A stretch of DNA of 7,541 nucleotides from an uncultured Anaerosacchariphilus sp. Lineage in GTDB: Bacteria > Bacillota > Clostridia > Lachnospirales > Lachnospiraceae. The notes beneath the pieces were generated by a model. The model saw only the letters and a list, made by a program, of their open reading frames with translations. It ran no database searches and was not told the origin of the DNA. Every line of letters starts with the position of its first letter. Position 1 is the stretch's first letter. Position numbers and translations under genes: made by a program. Positions 1 to 6,022 of the stretch are shown piece after piece. The stretch spans positions 1 to 7,541 of the forward strand of contig CAKROP010000091.1 of the NCBI GenBank assembly GCA_934373375.1, read 5' to 3'.

Positions 1-90
1 CTTCCGGCGCTTTTCCCGTGCGCCGATTCAGTCTACAGTATAGCGCATTTTGGACGGGTCTGCAAGACGGGAATCGTAAAGATTCGGGCG

Positions 91-140
91 GTTTTGCCCT
101 GCAAATCTGGTTTGATCTGCAGGGCATTGCTTTTTGCTTG
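91..140 (+). terminator. Hairpin with T-rich tail, probable terminator
   Basis: The arms TGCCCTGCAAAT (95-106) and ATCTGCAGGGCA (115-126) pair around an 8-base loop. On the plus strand there is one A-C mismatch (104/117), which becomes a G-U pair on the minus strand. T-rich sequence (TTGCTTTTTGC) follows only on the plus side, so as an intrinsic terminator it would serve a plus-strand gene ending left of about position 90. A minus-strand transcript of the lipoprotein gene could fold the same hairpin at its 3' end but would lack a U tract. Bases 1-90 show no gene I can support: plus frame 2 closes with TAG at 41-43, which could be the tail of an incoming gene, but there is too little to judge. 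Confidence 0.5.
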
Positions 141-150
141 CTTTTGGGGA

Positions 151-537
151 CTAACGGGTGGTCTGATTTGTGGTTCCGTTATTCGTATTGGTGGTGCCGT
201 TTGTCATGTCGTCTACCACATTTTCGGTGCCGTCTACCACGTCGTCCACGCCGTTCATAATGCCGTCGCCTACGTCTTCCACCGCGTCGCCTGCGCCGTC
301 TACGGCGTCATCTACGATATTGCCGTCGTTCACGTTACCATTGTTCATGGTGCCGTTGGTGGTGGCTCCGTTATTGGTGGTTCCGTTGGTCGTGCCGTTT
401 CCGTTGTTGTCGGTGGTGTTCTCGGTGTTCGGGGTGTTGCCGGTGCCGCCGTTATTGTCGGAATTGCCGCAGGCGGTCACAGACAAAACCAGAACGAGGA
501 GCAGCAGACCTGCTGTGTATTTTCTGAGCTTTTTCAT
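151..537 (-). CDS. Asn/Thr/Gly/Asp-rich lipoprotein with 11-residue repeats
   Basis: A 128-residue protein of no family I recognise, predicted to be exported and anchored to the outer face of the cell membrane by a lipid. The N-terminus has basic residues (MKKLRKY), a hydrophobic stretch at about 9-20, and a lipobox VTAC with the lipidated Cys at 23. The mature part has no hydrophobic core. Residues 24-74 are mostly N, T, G and D, residues 75-114 are an acidic 11-residue repeat, and the end returns to N/T/G. The start at 537 is chosen because AAAGGAG lies 10 bases upstream. An upstream in-frame ATG at 588 would put 17 polar residues before the signal peptide and has no such site. It has its own promoter and is separated from the upstream zinc-ribbon gene by a terminator. 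The low-complexity flanks may be a linker or wall-spanning segment (inference). It is a real gene on signal peptide and ribosome-site evidence; its function is unknown. Confidence 0.85.
   Translation of the reverse strand: MKKLRKYTAGLLLLVLVLSVTACGNSDNNGGTGNTPNTENTTDNNGNGTTNGTTNNGATTNGTMNNGNVNDGNIVDDAVDGAGDAVEDVGDGIMNGVDDVVDGTENVVDDMTNGTTNTNNGTTNQTTR
196..315 (-). repeat. 33-bp coding repeat (11-residue units in lipoprotein)
   Basis: Lipoprotein residues 75-114 read as three full units and one partial unit of 11 residues, starting at V75, V86, V97 and V108. The pattern is V-[DE]-D-[AVM]-x-[DN]-G-x-x-[DN]-[AGV]. Val at position 1, Ala/Val/Met at position 4, and Gly at position 7 recur in every unit. 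Such a period could give an amphipathic helix with one nonpolar stripe and an acidic face, as in hendecad coiled coils or LEA-like proteins, though the recurrent Gly weakens a helix prediction. The DNA repeat is diverged, so it is visible mainly at protein level. Confidence 0.75.
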
Positions 538-557
538 AATATGAATTCTCCTTTCTG

Positions 558-571
558 CCGTCTTTGGACGG
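558..571 (-). promoter_or_regulatory. Small hairpin just before lipoprotein ribosome site
   Basis: CCGTC and GACGG pair perfectly around a 4-base loop in the lipoprotein mRNA leader, ending 3 bases before AAAGGAG (548-554). It may stabilise the leader or tune ribosome access. It is short and could be incidental. Confidence 0.35.
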
Positions 572-610
572 GGTTGTTTTCTATCCACATTATGAGCGGT
601 TCCTGATTTT

Positions 611-639
611 TTTATACACAGGGAAATGTTATTTTTCCA
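611..639 (-). promoter_or_regulatory. Sigma-A-like promoter of the lipoprotein gene
   Basis: Read on the minus strand, a -35 box TGGAAA (634-639, 4 of 6 consensus) is followed by a 17-base spacer and a -10 box TATAAA (611-616, 5 of 6). Transcription would begin near 604, giving a leader of about 67 bases before the start codon at 537. A second weaker -10-like CATAAT lies further downstream in the leader but lacks a matching -35. Confidence 0.6.
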
Positions 640-653
640 CTTTGTTCTATTAT

Positions 654-693
654 AAAAAGCAATGTAATCTTTCTACAGACTGCATTGCTTTTT
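654..693 (-). terminator. Rho-independent terminator after the zinc-ribbon gene
   Basis: Two 16-base arms (654-669 and 678-693) pair around an 8-base loop. The core AAAAAGCAATG / CATTGCTTTTT is perfect, so on either strand the stem has an A tract before it and a U tract after it, the form of a bidirectional intrinsic terminator. The zinc-ribbon stop codon is 5 bases upstream on the minus strand, so it is assigned to that gene and to any readthrough from the ABC operon. It also insulates the lipoprotein promoter that follows. I see no converging plus-strand gene that would need it. Confidence 0.85.
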
Positions 694-698
694 GGGTT

Positions 699-1094
699 TT
701 AGCTTTTTTTCTGGAATTCGGTGCGGCATTTGGGGCAGGTGACGATGATCTTGCCTTTGCCGCGGGGGACGCGAATTTTTTGGCCACAGCTAGGGCACTT
801 GTAGATGTGGTGGGTTTTGCGGTCGGTTATACCTCGTTTCCAGTTATTTACTTTGTATTTCACCTTGTTCTGCCAGGTCAGGAATTTCTGATTCTCGGCG
901 TAGCGACGGTTGTAGTCGCGGGAGAACATGCGGTAGTAGCAGTAGACGAGGATCGCCATGACCAGATAGACGATGATGTTGCTGCGGATGAAAATGTTCA
1001 GGATGATCAGGACCAGGCCTGCCGCCGTTAAAAAGCGGGACAATTGGTCGGCGCCGTAGCGGCCTTGCATGAAGCGGCGGATTTTTTCGCGCAT
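699..1094 (-). CDS. Small two-TM membrane protein with C-terminal zinc ribbon
   Basis: A 131-residue protein. After a basic N-terminus (MREKIRRFMQGRYGADQL) come two hydrophobic segments at about 20-36 and 39-56, separated by only RSN, which suggests a membrane hairpin. A basic, Tyr/Arg/Lys-rich stretch follows (57-95), then a zinc ribbon with CPSC (100-103) and CPKC (120-123) knuckles spaced by 16 residues. The ribbon would sit in the cytoplasm and may bind a protein or nucleic acid; its role is not known. Proteins of this layout are common as hypothetical genes in Clostridia (general knowledge). The start at 1094 is chosen because AAAAGGAGT lies 6 bases upstream. The frame stays open to an ATG at 1247, but that part is Arg/Pro-rich, lies in a structured leader, and looks non-coding. 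The gene lies 232 bases downstream of the ABC operon and ends in a strong terminator. Confidence 0.85.
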   Translation of the reverse strand: MREKIRRFMQGRYGADQLSRFLTAAGLVLIILNIFIRSNIIVYLVMAILVYCYYRMFSRDYNRRYAENQKFLTWQNKVKYKVNNWKRGITDRKTHHIYKCPSCGQKIRVPRGKGKIIVTCPKCRTEFQKKS

Positions 1095-1122
1095 AGTGGG
1101 ACTCCTTTTAGGACGGACGCTC

Positions 1123-1248
1123 TGTGGGTTCGGAAATCGTGTGTTCGGACGTTTCACGGACAGCGTGCGTCCGGTTCGGACAGGTTTGTCCGCCCCAGCC
1201 GCACACGGTCCGCGAAAAGCCGGACACCCTGATTTTCCGAATCCCACA
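1123..1248. repeat. Long imperfect palindrome / structured leader element
   Basis: About 125 bases fold into one long nested stem. The outer arms are 1123-1138 with 1231-1248 (about 16 pairs with two single-base bulges). Inside are GTGTTCGG (1141-1148) with CCGGACAC (1220-1227), then 1157-1169 with 1200-1212 (CGGAC/GTCCG and GTGCG/CGCAC with a partly unpaired centre). The apex is a hairpin CGGACA (1177-1182) / TGTCCG (1187-1192) with loop GGTT. The motif GTCCG or its complement recurs throughout. It lies between the second ABC gene and the zinc-ribbon ribosome site, so on the minus strand it would be in the zinc-ribbon leader. Wobble pairs do not favour one strand: each strand gains one G-U. 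It could be a structured RNA, a regulatory leader, or an extragenic palindromic/MITE-like element. I recognise no known riboswitch class. Confidence 0.65.
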
Positions 1249-1269
1249 AAGCTGGTTGTTGAGAGTGAC

Positions 1270-1306
1270 GGGGGGCACCGCGGCCTTGGGCCGCGAGTGC
1301 TCCCCT
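1270..1306 (-). other. GC-rich hairpin after ABC operon, no U tract
   Basis: CGCGGCC (1279-1285) pairs with GGCCGCG (1289-1295) around a 3-base loop. It is extended by GCAC/GTGC and GGGG/CCCC with two single-base bulges. It begins 20 bases after the stop codon of the second ABC gene on the minus strand. No T run follows on either strand, so it is not a standard intrinsic terminator. It may protect the operon's 3' end, slow polymerase, or give partial termination, leaving readthrough into the zinc-ribbon gene possible. Confidence 0.6.
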
Positions 1307-1325
1307 GAAAGTGTTTCGCATTAAT

Positions 1326-1355
1326 ATTATGACAGCTCGAAGGCTCCGGTGTAGA
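1326..1355 (-). promoter_or_regulatory. Possible weak promoter for the zinc-ribbon gene
   Basis: On the minus strand TCTACA (1350-1355, 4 of 6 to the -35 consensus), an 18-base spacer, and CATAAT (1326-1331, 5 of 6 to the -10 consensus) lie across the last codons of the second ABC gene. A start near 1319 would give a leader of about 225 bases holding both hairpins. The match is modest, and transcription from the ABC operon is the alternative. Confidence 0.3.
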
Positions 1356-3246
1356 GCTGGTAGTATTTGCCCTTCTGGGCGATCAGTTCTTCGTGGTTGC
1401 CGCGCTCGATGATCTTGCCCTGCTCCAGTACCATGATGACGTCAGAGTTCTGGACGGTGGAAAGGCGGTGGGCGATGACGAAGACCGTACGGCCTTGCAT
1501 CAGGCTGTCCATGCCTCGCTGGACGATTGCTTCGGTTCGGGTGTCGATGCTGGATGTCGCCTCATCCAGGATCAGGACGGGCGGGTCAGCGATGGCTGCG
1601 CGGGCGATGGTCAGGAGCTGTCGCTGTCCCTGGGACAGGTTGCCGCCATCGCCGGTGAGCATGGTGTCGTAGCCCTGGGGCAGATGTTTGATGAAGCTGT
1701 CGGCTCCCGCCAGCATGGCTGCGCCTTTGACTTCGCTGTCGGTGGCGTCCAGTTTACCGTAACGGATGTTATCGGCTACGGTGCCGGTGAACAGGTGGCT
1801 GTCCTGGAGTACCATGCCGAGAGAGCGGCGCAGGTCCTGCTTCTTTATCTTGTTGATGTTGATGCCGTCGTACCGGATCTTACCGTCCTGGATATCGTAA
1901 AAGCGATTGATCAGGTTTGTTATGGTGGTTTTTCCGGCTCCGGTGGCACCTACGAAGGCTACCTTCTGACCGGGCTTTGCATAGAGTTTGATGTCGTGGA
2001 GGACGGTCTTGTCGGGGGTATAACCGAAGTCTACGCCGTCCATGACTACGTCGCCTTTCAGCTCGGTATAGGTGATGGTACCGTCATGATGGGGGTGCTT
2101 CCATGCCCAGGTTCCAGTGCGCTCAGGTACTTCTACCAGCTGTCCGTCCTCGTAGCGGGCGTTGACCAGGGTTACGTAGCCGTGATCCTCCTCGGAGGGC
2201 TCATCCATCAGATCGAAGATTCGCTCTGCGCCTGCCAACGCCATGATGATGGAGTTGAACTGCTGGGCGATCTGGGTGATGGGCTGGTTGAAGCTTCGGG
2301 TCAGCTGCAGAAAGGACGCCAGGCCGCCCAGGGTCAGACCGCCGATCCCGCCGATAGCCAGCAGAGAACCGAGAATGGTGGTCAGGACATAGTTGATATT
2401 TCCAATATTTCCCATGATCGGCATCAGCACGTTGGCGTATACATTCGCATTGCTGGCACTGTCAAAGAGCTTATCATTCAATTCTTTGAATTTTTCTTTG
2501 GCTTCATCTTCGTGGCAGAAGACTTTGACTACCTTCTGGCCTTCCATCATTTCCTCGATGTAGCCGTTGACTTTACCCAGATCCTGCTGCTGAGCCATGA
2601 AGTAACGTCCGGACTGTCCGCCGATTTTCTTGATGACCTGTGTCATGACAAATACCATGACTACAATCATCAGGGTCAGGATCGGGCTTAAATATACCAT
2701 GGACGCGAAGACGCTGACGATGGTGATGGCAGAGGACAGCAGCTGAGGGATGCTCTGGCTGATCATCTGGCGCAGGGTATCGGTGTCGTTGGTGTAGATA
2801 CTCATCAGGTCGCCGTGGGTATGTGTGTCAAAAAACGGAATGGACAGAGTCTCCATGTGGTCGAACAAGCCGTCCCTCACTTTTTTCAGGCTGCCCTCGG
2901 AAATCTGAATCATCAGGCGGTTGTACATATAGTTAGAGAGTACACCTACCAGGTAAATGACTGCCATGGTGGCAAGGGCCTTGAACAGCGGCGCGAAATC
3001 CGGCGCTGAGCTTCCAAGCAGCGGTGTAATATAGTCGTCGATCAGGGACTGCAGGAATAAGCTGCCGTATACGTTGGCCAGGACGCCGACTACGATGCCG
3101 ATGATGACCAGGACGCACTGGATTGGATAGCCTTTTACGATGATGGCGAAGATCCGCTTCAGGGTCTTCATGGGATTTTTGGCCTTGGGACCTTTTCTCA
3201 TGCCTCTGGGGCCTCCGGGACCGCCGGGTCTTTTGTTGTTGCTCAT
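1327..3246 (-). CDS. Heterodimeric ABC exporter subunit, catalytic-site NBD
   Basis: A 639-residue half-transporter: membrane domain at about 32-340 and ATPase domain at about 395-635. It likely pairs with the adjacent upstream subunit to export drugs, lipids or other amphiphiles, as in the BmrCD/LmrCD/TM287-288 type; the substrate cannot be read from sequence. Motifs are Walker A GATGAGKTT (433-441), Q-loop Gln481, signature LSQGQ (537-541, Gly replaced by Gln), Walker B VLILD (557-561) with catalytic Glu562, and switch His593. So its own ATP site has full catalytic residues while its signature is altered. A Gly/Pro/Arg/Lys-rich tail (1-25) precedes the first membrane helix. About 45 extra residues (351-395, with WAWKHPHHD) lie between the membrane helices and the ATPase domain, a feature I associate with this clostridial subfamily. 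The start overlaps the upstream stop as ATGA, with GGAGGTGA 6 bases ahead, so translation is probably coupled. Confidence 0.96.
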   Translation of the reverse strand: MSNNKRPGGPGGPRGMRKGPKAKNPMKTLKRIFAIIVKGYPIQCVLVIIGIVVGVLANVYGSLFLQSLIDDYITPLLGSSAPDFAPLFKALATMAVIYLVGVLSNYMYNRLMIQISEGSLKKVRDGLFDHMETLSIPFFDTHTHGDLMSIYTNDTDTLRQMISQSIPQLLSSAITIVSVFASMVYLSPILTLMIVVMVFVMTQVIKKIGGQSGRYFMAQQQDLGKVNGYIEEMMEGQKVVKVFCHEDEAKEKFKELNDKLFDSASNANVYANVLMPIMGNIGNINYVLTTILGSLLAIGGIGGLTLGGLASFLQLTRSFNQPITQIAQQFNSIIMALAGAERIFDLMDEPSEEDHGYVTLVNARYEDGQLVEVPERTGTWAWKHPHHDGTITYTELKGDVVMDGVDFGYTPDKTVLHDIKLYAKPGQKVAFVGATGAGKTTITNLINRFYDIQDGKIRYDGININKIKKQDLRRSLGMVLQDSHLFTGTVADNIRYGKLDATDSEVKGAAMLAGADSFIKHLPQGYDTMLTGDGGNLSQGQRQLLTIARAAIADPPVLILDEATSSIDTRTEAIVQRGMDSLMQGRTVFVIAHRLSTVQNSDVIMVLEQGKIIERGNHEELIAQKGKYYQLYTGAFELS

Positions 3247-4988
3247 TCTGCGTCACCTCCTTCGTTGTCTGTGGGCTTCTGCTGGGATTCGTATACCTCC
3301 CGGTAGATTTTATTCGTTTTCAGTAATTCTTCGTGGGTACCGATGCCATTAATCTCACCGTCGTCCAATACGATAATCTTATCGGAATCCTGTACAGAAG
3401 AGATTCGCTGGGCAATGATGATCTTGGTGGTATCAGGGATTTCTTCCCGGAATGCTTTGCGGATCATGGCGTCGGTATGGGTATCCACAGCGCTGGTGGA
3501 ATCGTCCAGGATCAGGATTTTCGGCTTCTTTAACAGGGCTCTGGCGATGCAGAGACGCTGCTTCTGACCGCCGGATACGTTGCTGCCGCCCTGCTCGATC
3601 CAGGTGTCATATTTATCCGGGAAGCGCTCAATGAATTCGTCGGCACAGGCCAGCTTGCTGACGCGCACCAGTTCTTCATCGGAGGCATTTTTGTCGCCCC
3701 AACGCAGGTTTTCCTTGATGGTTCCGGAAAACAGGACGTTCTTCTGGAGTACCATGGACACCTGATTCCGCAGGGTATCCAGATCGTAGTCCCGAACGTC
3801 AATGCCTCCCACCCGAACGCTTCCGCCGGTCACGTCGTACAGTCTCGGAATCAGCTGTACCAGGGTGGATTTGGCGCTTCCGGTGCCGCCCAGGATACCC
3901 ACGGTCTCACCGGATTTGATATCCAGACTGATATGGTTCAGATTCAGATTGCCCTCGTCGTTCCGATAGCTGAAGGTCACGTCATCGAAGGTGATGGCGC
4001 CGTTCGGCACTTCCATCACGGCCTGCTCCTTGTTGGTCAGGTCGCTGGACTCGTTCAGCACCTCGCAGATACGCTCTGCAGAGGATTTTGCCATGGTCAG
4101 CATGACCGCTACCATAGCGATGAACATCAGGCTCATCAGGATGTTCATGGTATAGGTAAAGAGGCTCATCAGCTGTCCGGTGGTCATATCGCCTGCCACA
4201 ATGGTTTTTGCGCCCAGCCAGGATACAGCGATGATACAGGCATATACGGTGAACTGCATGGTCGGCATCATGGCTACCATCAGCTTCTGGGCGCGAACAG
4301 CGCAGCGATATACAGCCTCGGATGCCTTGCCGAATTTCTTCTTTTCATGCTCCTCGCGGACGTAAGCCTTGACTACCCGGATGCCGGTCAGATTTTCCTG
4401 GATGTCGGCATTCAAATCGTCGTATCGGTCGAACATGTCGCGGAAATATTTTCCTACGCGTCCCATCAGGAAGGTAATGACGATTCCCAAGAATACCAGC
4501 GCCACCAGATATACACAGGAAAGTCTGGCATTAATAATAAAGGTCATGGTCATGGCCGTAACCAGCATGACCGGCGCGCGCATCAGCATACGCATCATCA
4601 TCTGGAACGCGTTCTGTACGTTGGTTACATCGGTGGTCAGACGGGTAACCAGACCCGCTGTGGAGAAATGATCGATATTAGAGAAAGAGAATTCCTGAAT
4701 ATGGTTGTACATTCCCTCTCTTACATTTTTCGCGAAACCGGTAGACGCGATAGCGGCCTGCTTCGCGGCAAAGGCTCCGCAGAACAGGGATGCAAAGGAT
4801 ACCAGAAGCATCACCAGTCCCATTTTTATTACATAATTTATGTTGCCGGTCTCCAGACCATTGTCGATGATCGCCGCCATCAGCATGGGGATAATCATCT
4901 CGAAAATGACCTCGAAGACGATGAAGATCGGCGCTGAGATGGCCGTCTTTTTGTACTCGCCTATGTAGGCTTTCAATGTCTTCAGCAT
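3243..4988 (-). CDS. Heterodimeric ABC exporter subunit, degenerate-site NBD
   Basis: A 581-residue half-transporter with membrane domain at about 15-300 and ATPase domain at about 330-570. Motifs are Walker A GGTGSAKST (367-375, Ala at the usual third Gly), Q-loop Gln415, signature VSGGQ (471-475, intact), and Walker B ILILD (491-495) followed by Asp496 instead of the catalytic Glu. The switch His is replaced by Gln527 (IIAQRIS). These changes mark the degenerate ATP site of heterodimeric exporters, and they complement the neighbour: its intact signature completes the partner's working site. It is the first exporter gene after the MarR regulator, 13 bases downstream, with AAGGAGG about 8 bases before the ATG. 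It ends in the ATGA overlap with the partner. Export of toxic compounds under MarR control is the likely role (inference). Confidence 0.96.
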   Translation of the reverse strand: MLKTLKAYIGEYKKTAISAPIFIVFEVIFEMIIPMLMAAIIDNGLETGNINYVIKMGLVMLLVSFASLFCGAFAAKQAAIASTGFAKNVREGMYNHIQEFSFSNIDHFSTAGLVTRLTTDVTNVQNAFQMMMRMLMRAPVMLVTAMTMTFIINARLSCVYLVALVFLGIVITFLMGRVGKYFRDMFDRYDDLNADIQENLTGIRVVKAYVREEHEKKKFGKASEAVYRCAVRAQKLMVAMMPTMQFTVYACIIAVSWLGAKTIVAGDMTTGQLMSLFTYTMNILMSLMFIAMVAVMLTMAKSSAERICEVLNESSDLTNKEQAVMEVPNGAITFDDVTFSYRNDEGNLNLNHISLDIKSGETVGILGGTGSAKSTLVQLIPRLYDVTGGSVRVGGIDVRDYDLDTLRNQVSMVLQKNVLFSGTIKENLRWGDKNASDEELVRVSKLACADEFIERFPDKYDTWIEQGGSNVSGGQKQRLCIARALLKKPKILILDDSTSAVDTHTDAMIRKAFREEIPDTTKIIIAQRISSVQDSDKIIVLDDGEINGIGTHEELLKTNKIYREVYESQQKPTDNEGGDAE

Positions 4989-5002
4989 GTGTGTCCTCCT
5001 TT

Positions 5003-5521
5003 TCAGTCTGTATTTACAGTGTTTGCTGCTATTTCATCCGGAAAATCATGCTTTTCCTTCCACGCCTGATTTTCAGCGCCGGAGCCGTCATTTTCCGACA
5101 TGGTCGCCAGGATGCGGTCCAGAAGCTCCAGAAGCTTCGCCTGCTCCTCATCGGTCATGCAGTCGTAGATTCGTTCATCCAGATCCCTGGCTCCTTCTCC
5201 CATATCCTCCATCACCCGATTCCCTTTTTCGGTCACCTCGATGATCCGATATCTTCCATCCTCCGGGTTGCGCCGTCTGGTGATATAGCCTTTTTCTTCC
5301 AGCCGGTTCAGGATGCCGGTCACGGTCGGATTTTTCAACTGAAACCAGTATTCAATCTCCCTCTGGTGGATTTCCTTGTCCCGATTACATTTCAGGTAGC
5401 AGAGTACTTCCATCTGCACACCGGTCAGGTTGTATTTCTGAAGATTTTTGTCCCACAGCTCACGGAATTTGTTGTTGATGATGCGGATCCGCTTGCTGAT
5501 TGGGCTGGGGCCCCTCCTCAT
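5003..5521 (-). CDS. MarR-family transcriptional repressor
   Basis: A 172-residue winged-helix regulator that likely represses its own operon and releases DNA when a ligand, perhaps an exporter substrate, binds. After the dimerisation helix (about 8-30), residues 32-48 (LTGVQMEVLCYLKC) form the first DNA-domain helix. A helix-turn-helix follows at about 51-80 with recognition helix NPTVTGILNRLEEKGYI (64-80). The wing is RRRNPEDGRYRIIEVT (82-97), and C-terminal helices complete the dimer face. The tail from about 143 is polar and probably disordered, making it somewhat longer than typical MarR proteins of 140-150 residues. The start is supported by GAAGGAGG 8 bases upstream. It leads the exporter operon and faces the DUF1622 gene. 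A promoter and a palindromic operator lie directly upstream. Confidence 0.94.
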   Translation of the reverse strand: MRRGPSPISKRIRIINNKFRELWDKNLQKYNLTGVQMEVLCYLKCNRDKEIHQREIEYWFQLKNPTVTGILNRLEEKGYITRRRNPEDGRYRIIEVTEKGNRVMEDMGEGARDLDERIYDCMTDEEQAKLLELLDRILATMSENDGSGAENQAWKEKHDFPDEIAANTVNTD

Positions 5522-5564
5522 TGGTTGATCCTCCTTCTTCTATCTCTTTAAAAATAAATAGGGC

Positions 5565-5596
5565 GCTATATAGTCTCCTATATAGCATCCTATATG
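5565..5596. promoter_or_regulatory. Probable MarR operator: repeated CTATATAG palindromes
   Basis: GCTATATAG (5565-5573) and CTATATAGC (5578-5586) form a perfect 9-4-9 inverted repeat. The core CTATATAG is itself a palindrome and recurs every 12 bases (5566, 5578), with a truncated third copy CTATATG at 5590-5596. The array covers the end of the -10 box and the start site of the MarR promoter, so bound protein would block transcription. Size and symmetry fit MarR dimers. The regulator-site pairing is inferred from position. Confidence 0.75.
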
Positions 5597-5622
5597 TTAT
5601 TACGATTGCCATCGATTGTCAA
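5594..5622 (-). promoter_or_regulatory. Promoter of the MarR-ABC exporter operon
   Basis: On the minus strand a perfect -35 TTGACA (5617-5622) is followed by a 17-base spacer and a -10 TAACAT (5594-5599, 4 of 6). T/A-rich sequence just upstream of the -35 (5623-5642) may act as an UP element. The start near 5587 falls inside the palindrome cluster, consistent with repression. The leader to the MarR start is about 65 bases. Confidence 0.7.
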
Positions 5623-5652
5623 TAAAATAAATCTAAAAAATGTGTGAACTTA

Positions 5653-5661
5653 TGTTATACT
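5653..5661 (+). promoter_or_regulatory. Extended -10 promoter of the DUF1622 gene
   Basis: TGTTATACT is an extended -10 element (TGn plus TATACT, 5 of 6). No good -35 is seen at 17-18 bases, which extended -10 promoters can tolerate. The start near 5668 gives a leader of about 30 bases. It diverges from the MarR promoter, and the palindrome cluster ends about 57 bases upstream, so direct MarR control of this gene is possible but not shown. Confidence 0.55.
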
Positions 5662-5698
5662 ATTTTTATCTTACTTTAGAACATCGGGGGATTTTACT

Positions 5699-6022
5699 AT
5701 GGAATTTTTGGAATTACTTCATCTCATTCTGGAAAACATCGTGGACGGGGCGATTCTGCTTTTTGAGTTTATTGGCGTGGGCATCATCATTGTCTCCGGT
5801 ATCCGGGGCTTCTGGAATTACCTGCACCGCTCGCCTGAGACGAAGCTGACCCTGGCCCGGGGACTGGCTATGGGACTGGAATTTAAGCTGGGAAGCGAAA
5901 TTTTGCGTACGGTAGTAGTGCGGGACTGGAAGGAAATCGGGACTGTGGCCGGAATTATTGCGCTCAGGGCGGCGCTGACGTTTTTAATTCACTGGGAAAT
6001 TAAGGAAGAGGAGAGGACTTGA
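5699..6022 (+). CDS. DUF1622 family small membrane protein
   Basis: A 107-residue protein matching the DUF1622 (COG4828) pattern from memory: an N-terminal amphipathic start, membrane helices at about 15-35 and 82-98, and a middle segment LARGLAMGLEFKLGSEILRT (52-71) that is semi-hydrophobic and characteristic of the family, followed by WKEIG and ALRAALTFLIHWEI. It probably sits in the cell membrane with three helices; its biochemical role is unknown. Acidic/basic residues inside the middle helix (E61, K63, E67, R70) and R90 are family-typical. The ribosome site is weak (GGGGGA 8-13 bases upstream). The gene is read away from the MarR operon. No terminator follows; the next gene's promoter begins inside the stop codon region. 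Confidence 0.88.
   Translation: MEFLELLHLILENIVDGAILLFEFIGVGIIIVSGIRGFWNYLHRSPETKLTLARGLAMGLEFKLGSEILRTVVVRDWKEIGTVAGIIALRAALTFLIHWEIKEEERT

Noticed and set aside
1..90. Possible tail of an incoming plus-strand gene (stop at 41-43) and a short GGCGC/GCGCC hairpin at 6-24
   Set aside because: Only about 13 codons are visible with no recognisable residues, and the hairpin is short with no U tract, so no gene call is made.
538..588. 17-residue N-terminal extension of the lipoprotein
   Set aside because: It would bury the signal peptide behind polar residues, and the ATG at 537 has the proper ribosome site.
94..606. Long plus-strand open frame opposite the lipoprotein gene
   Set aside because: It is the antisense of a low-complexity Asn/Thr/Gly/Asp gene, which leaves the opposite frame free of stops. 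It has no ribosome site, and the minus-strand signal peptide, lipobox and ribosome site are convincing.
564..1031. Plus-strand frame crossing the terminator and zinc-ribbon gene
   Set aside because: It runs through a strong terminator and is antisense to the CxxC-bearing gene; no ribosome site or family similarity.
1095..1247. 51-residue N-terminal extension of the zinc-ribbon gene
   Set aside because: Arg/Pro-rich with no pattern, lies in the palindromic leader, and the internal ATG at 1094 has a strong ribosome site.
1393..2691. 432-codon plus-strand open frame opposite the 639-residue ABC gene
   Set aside because: The minus strand carries all ABC motifs in order. The plus frame has no recognisable domain and no ribosome site, so it is a codon-bias shadow.
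3933..4937. 334-codon plus-strand open frame opposite the first ABC gene
   Set aside because: Same reasoning: His/Gly-rich translation with no domain, fully overlapped by a clear ABC exporter gene.
5565..5596. CRISPR-like short repeats (CTATATAG every 12 bases)
   Set aside because: Units are far too short with 4-base spacers, and they sit on a promoter; an operator explains them better.
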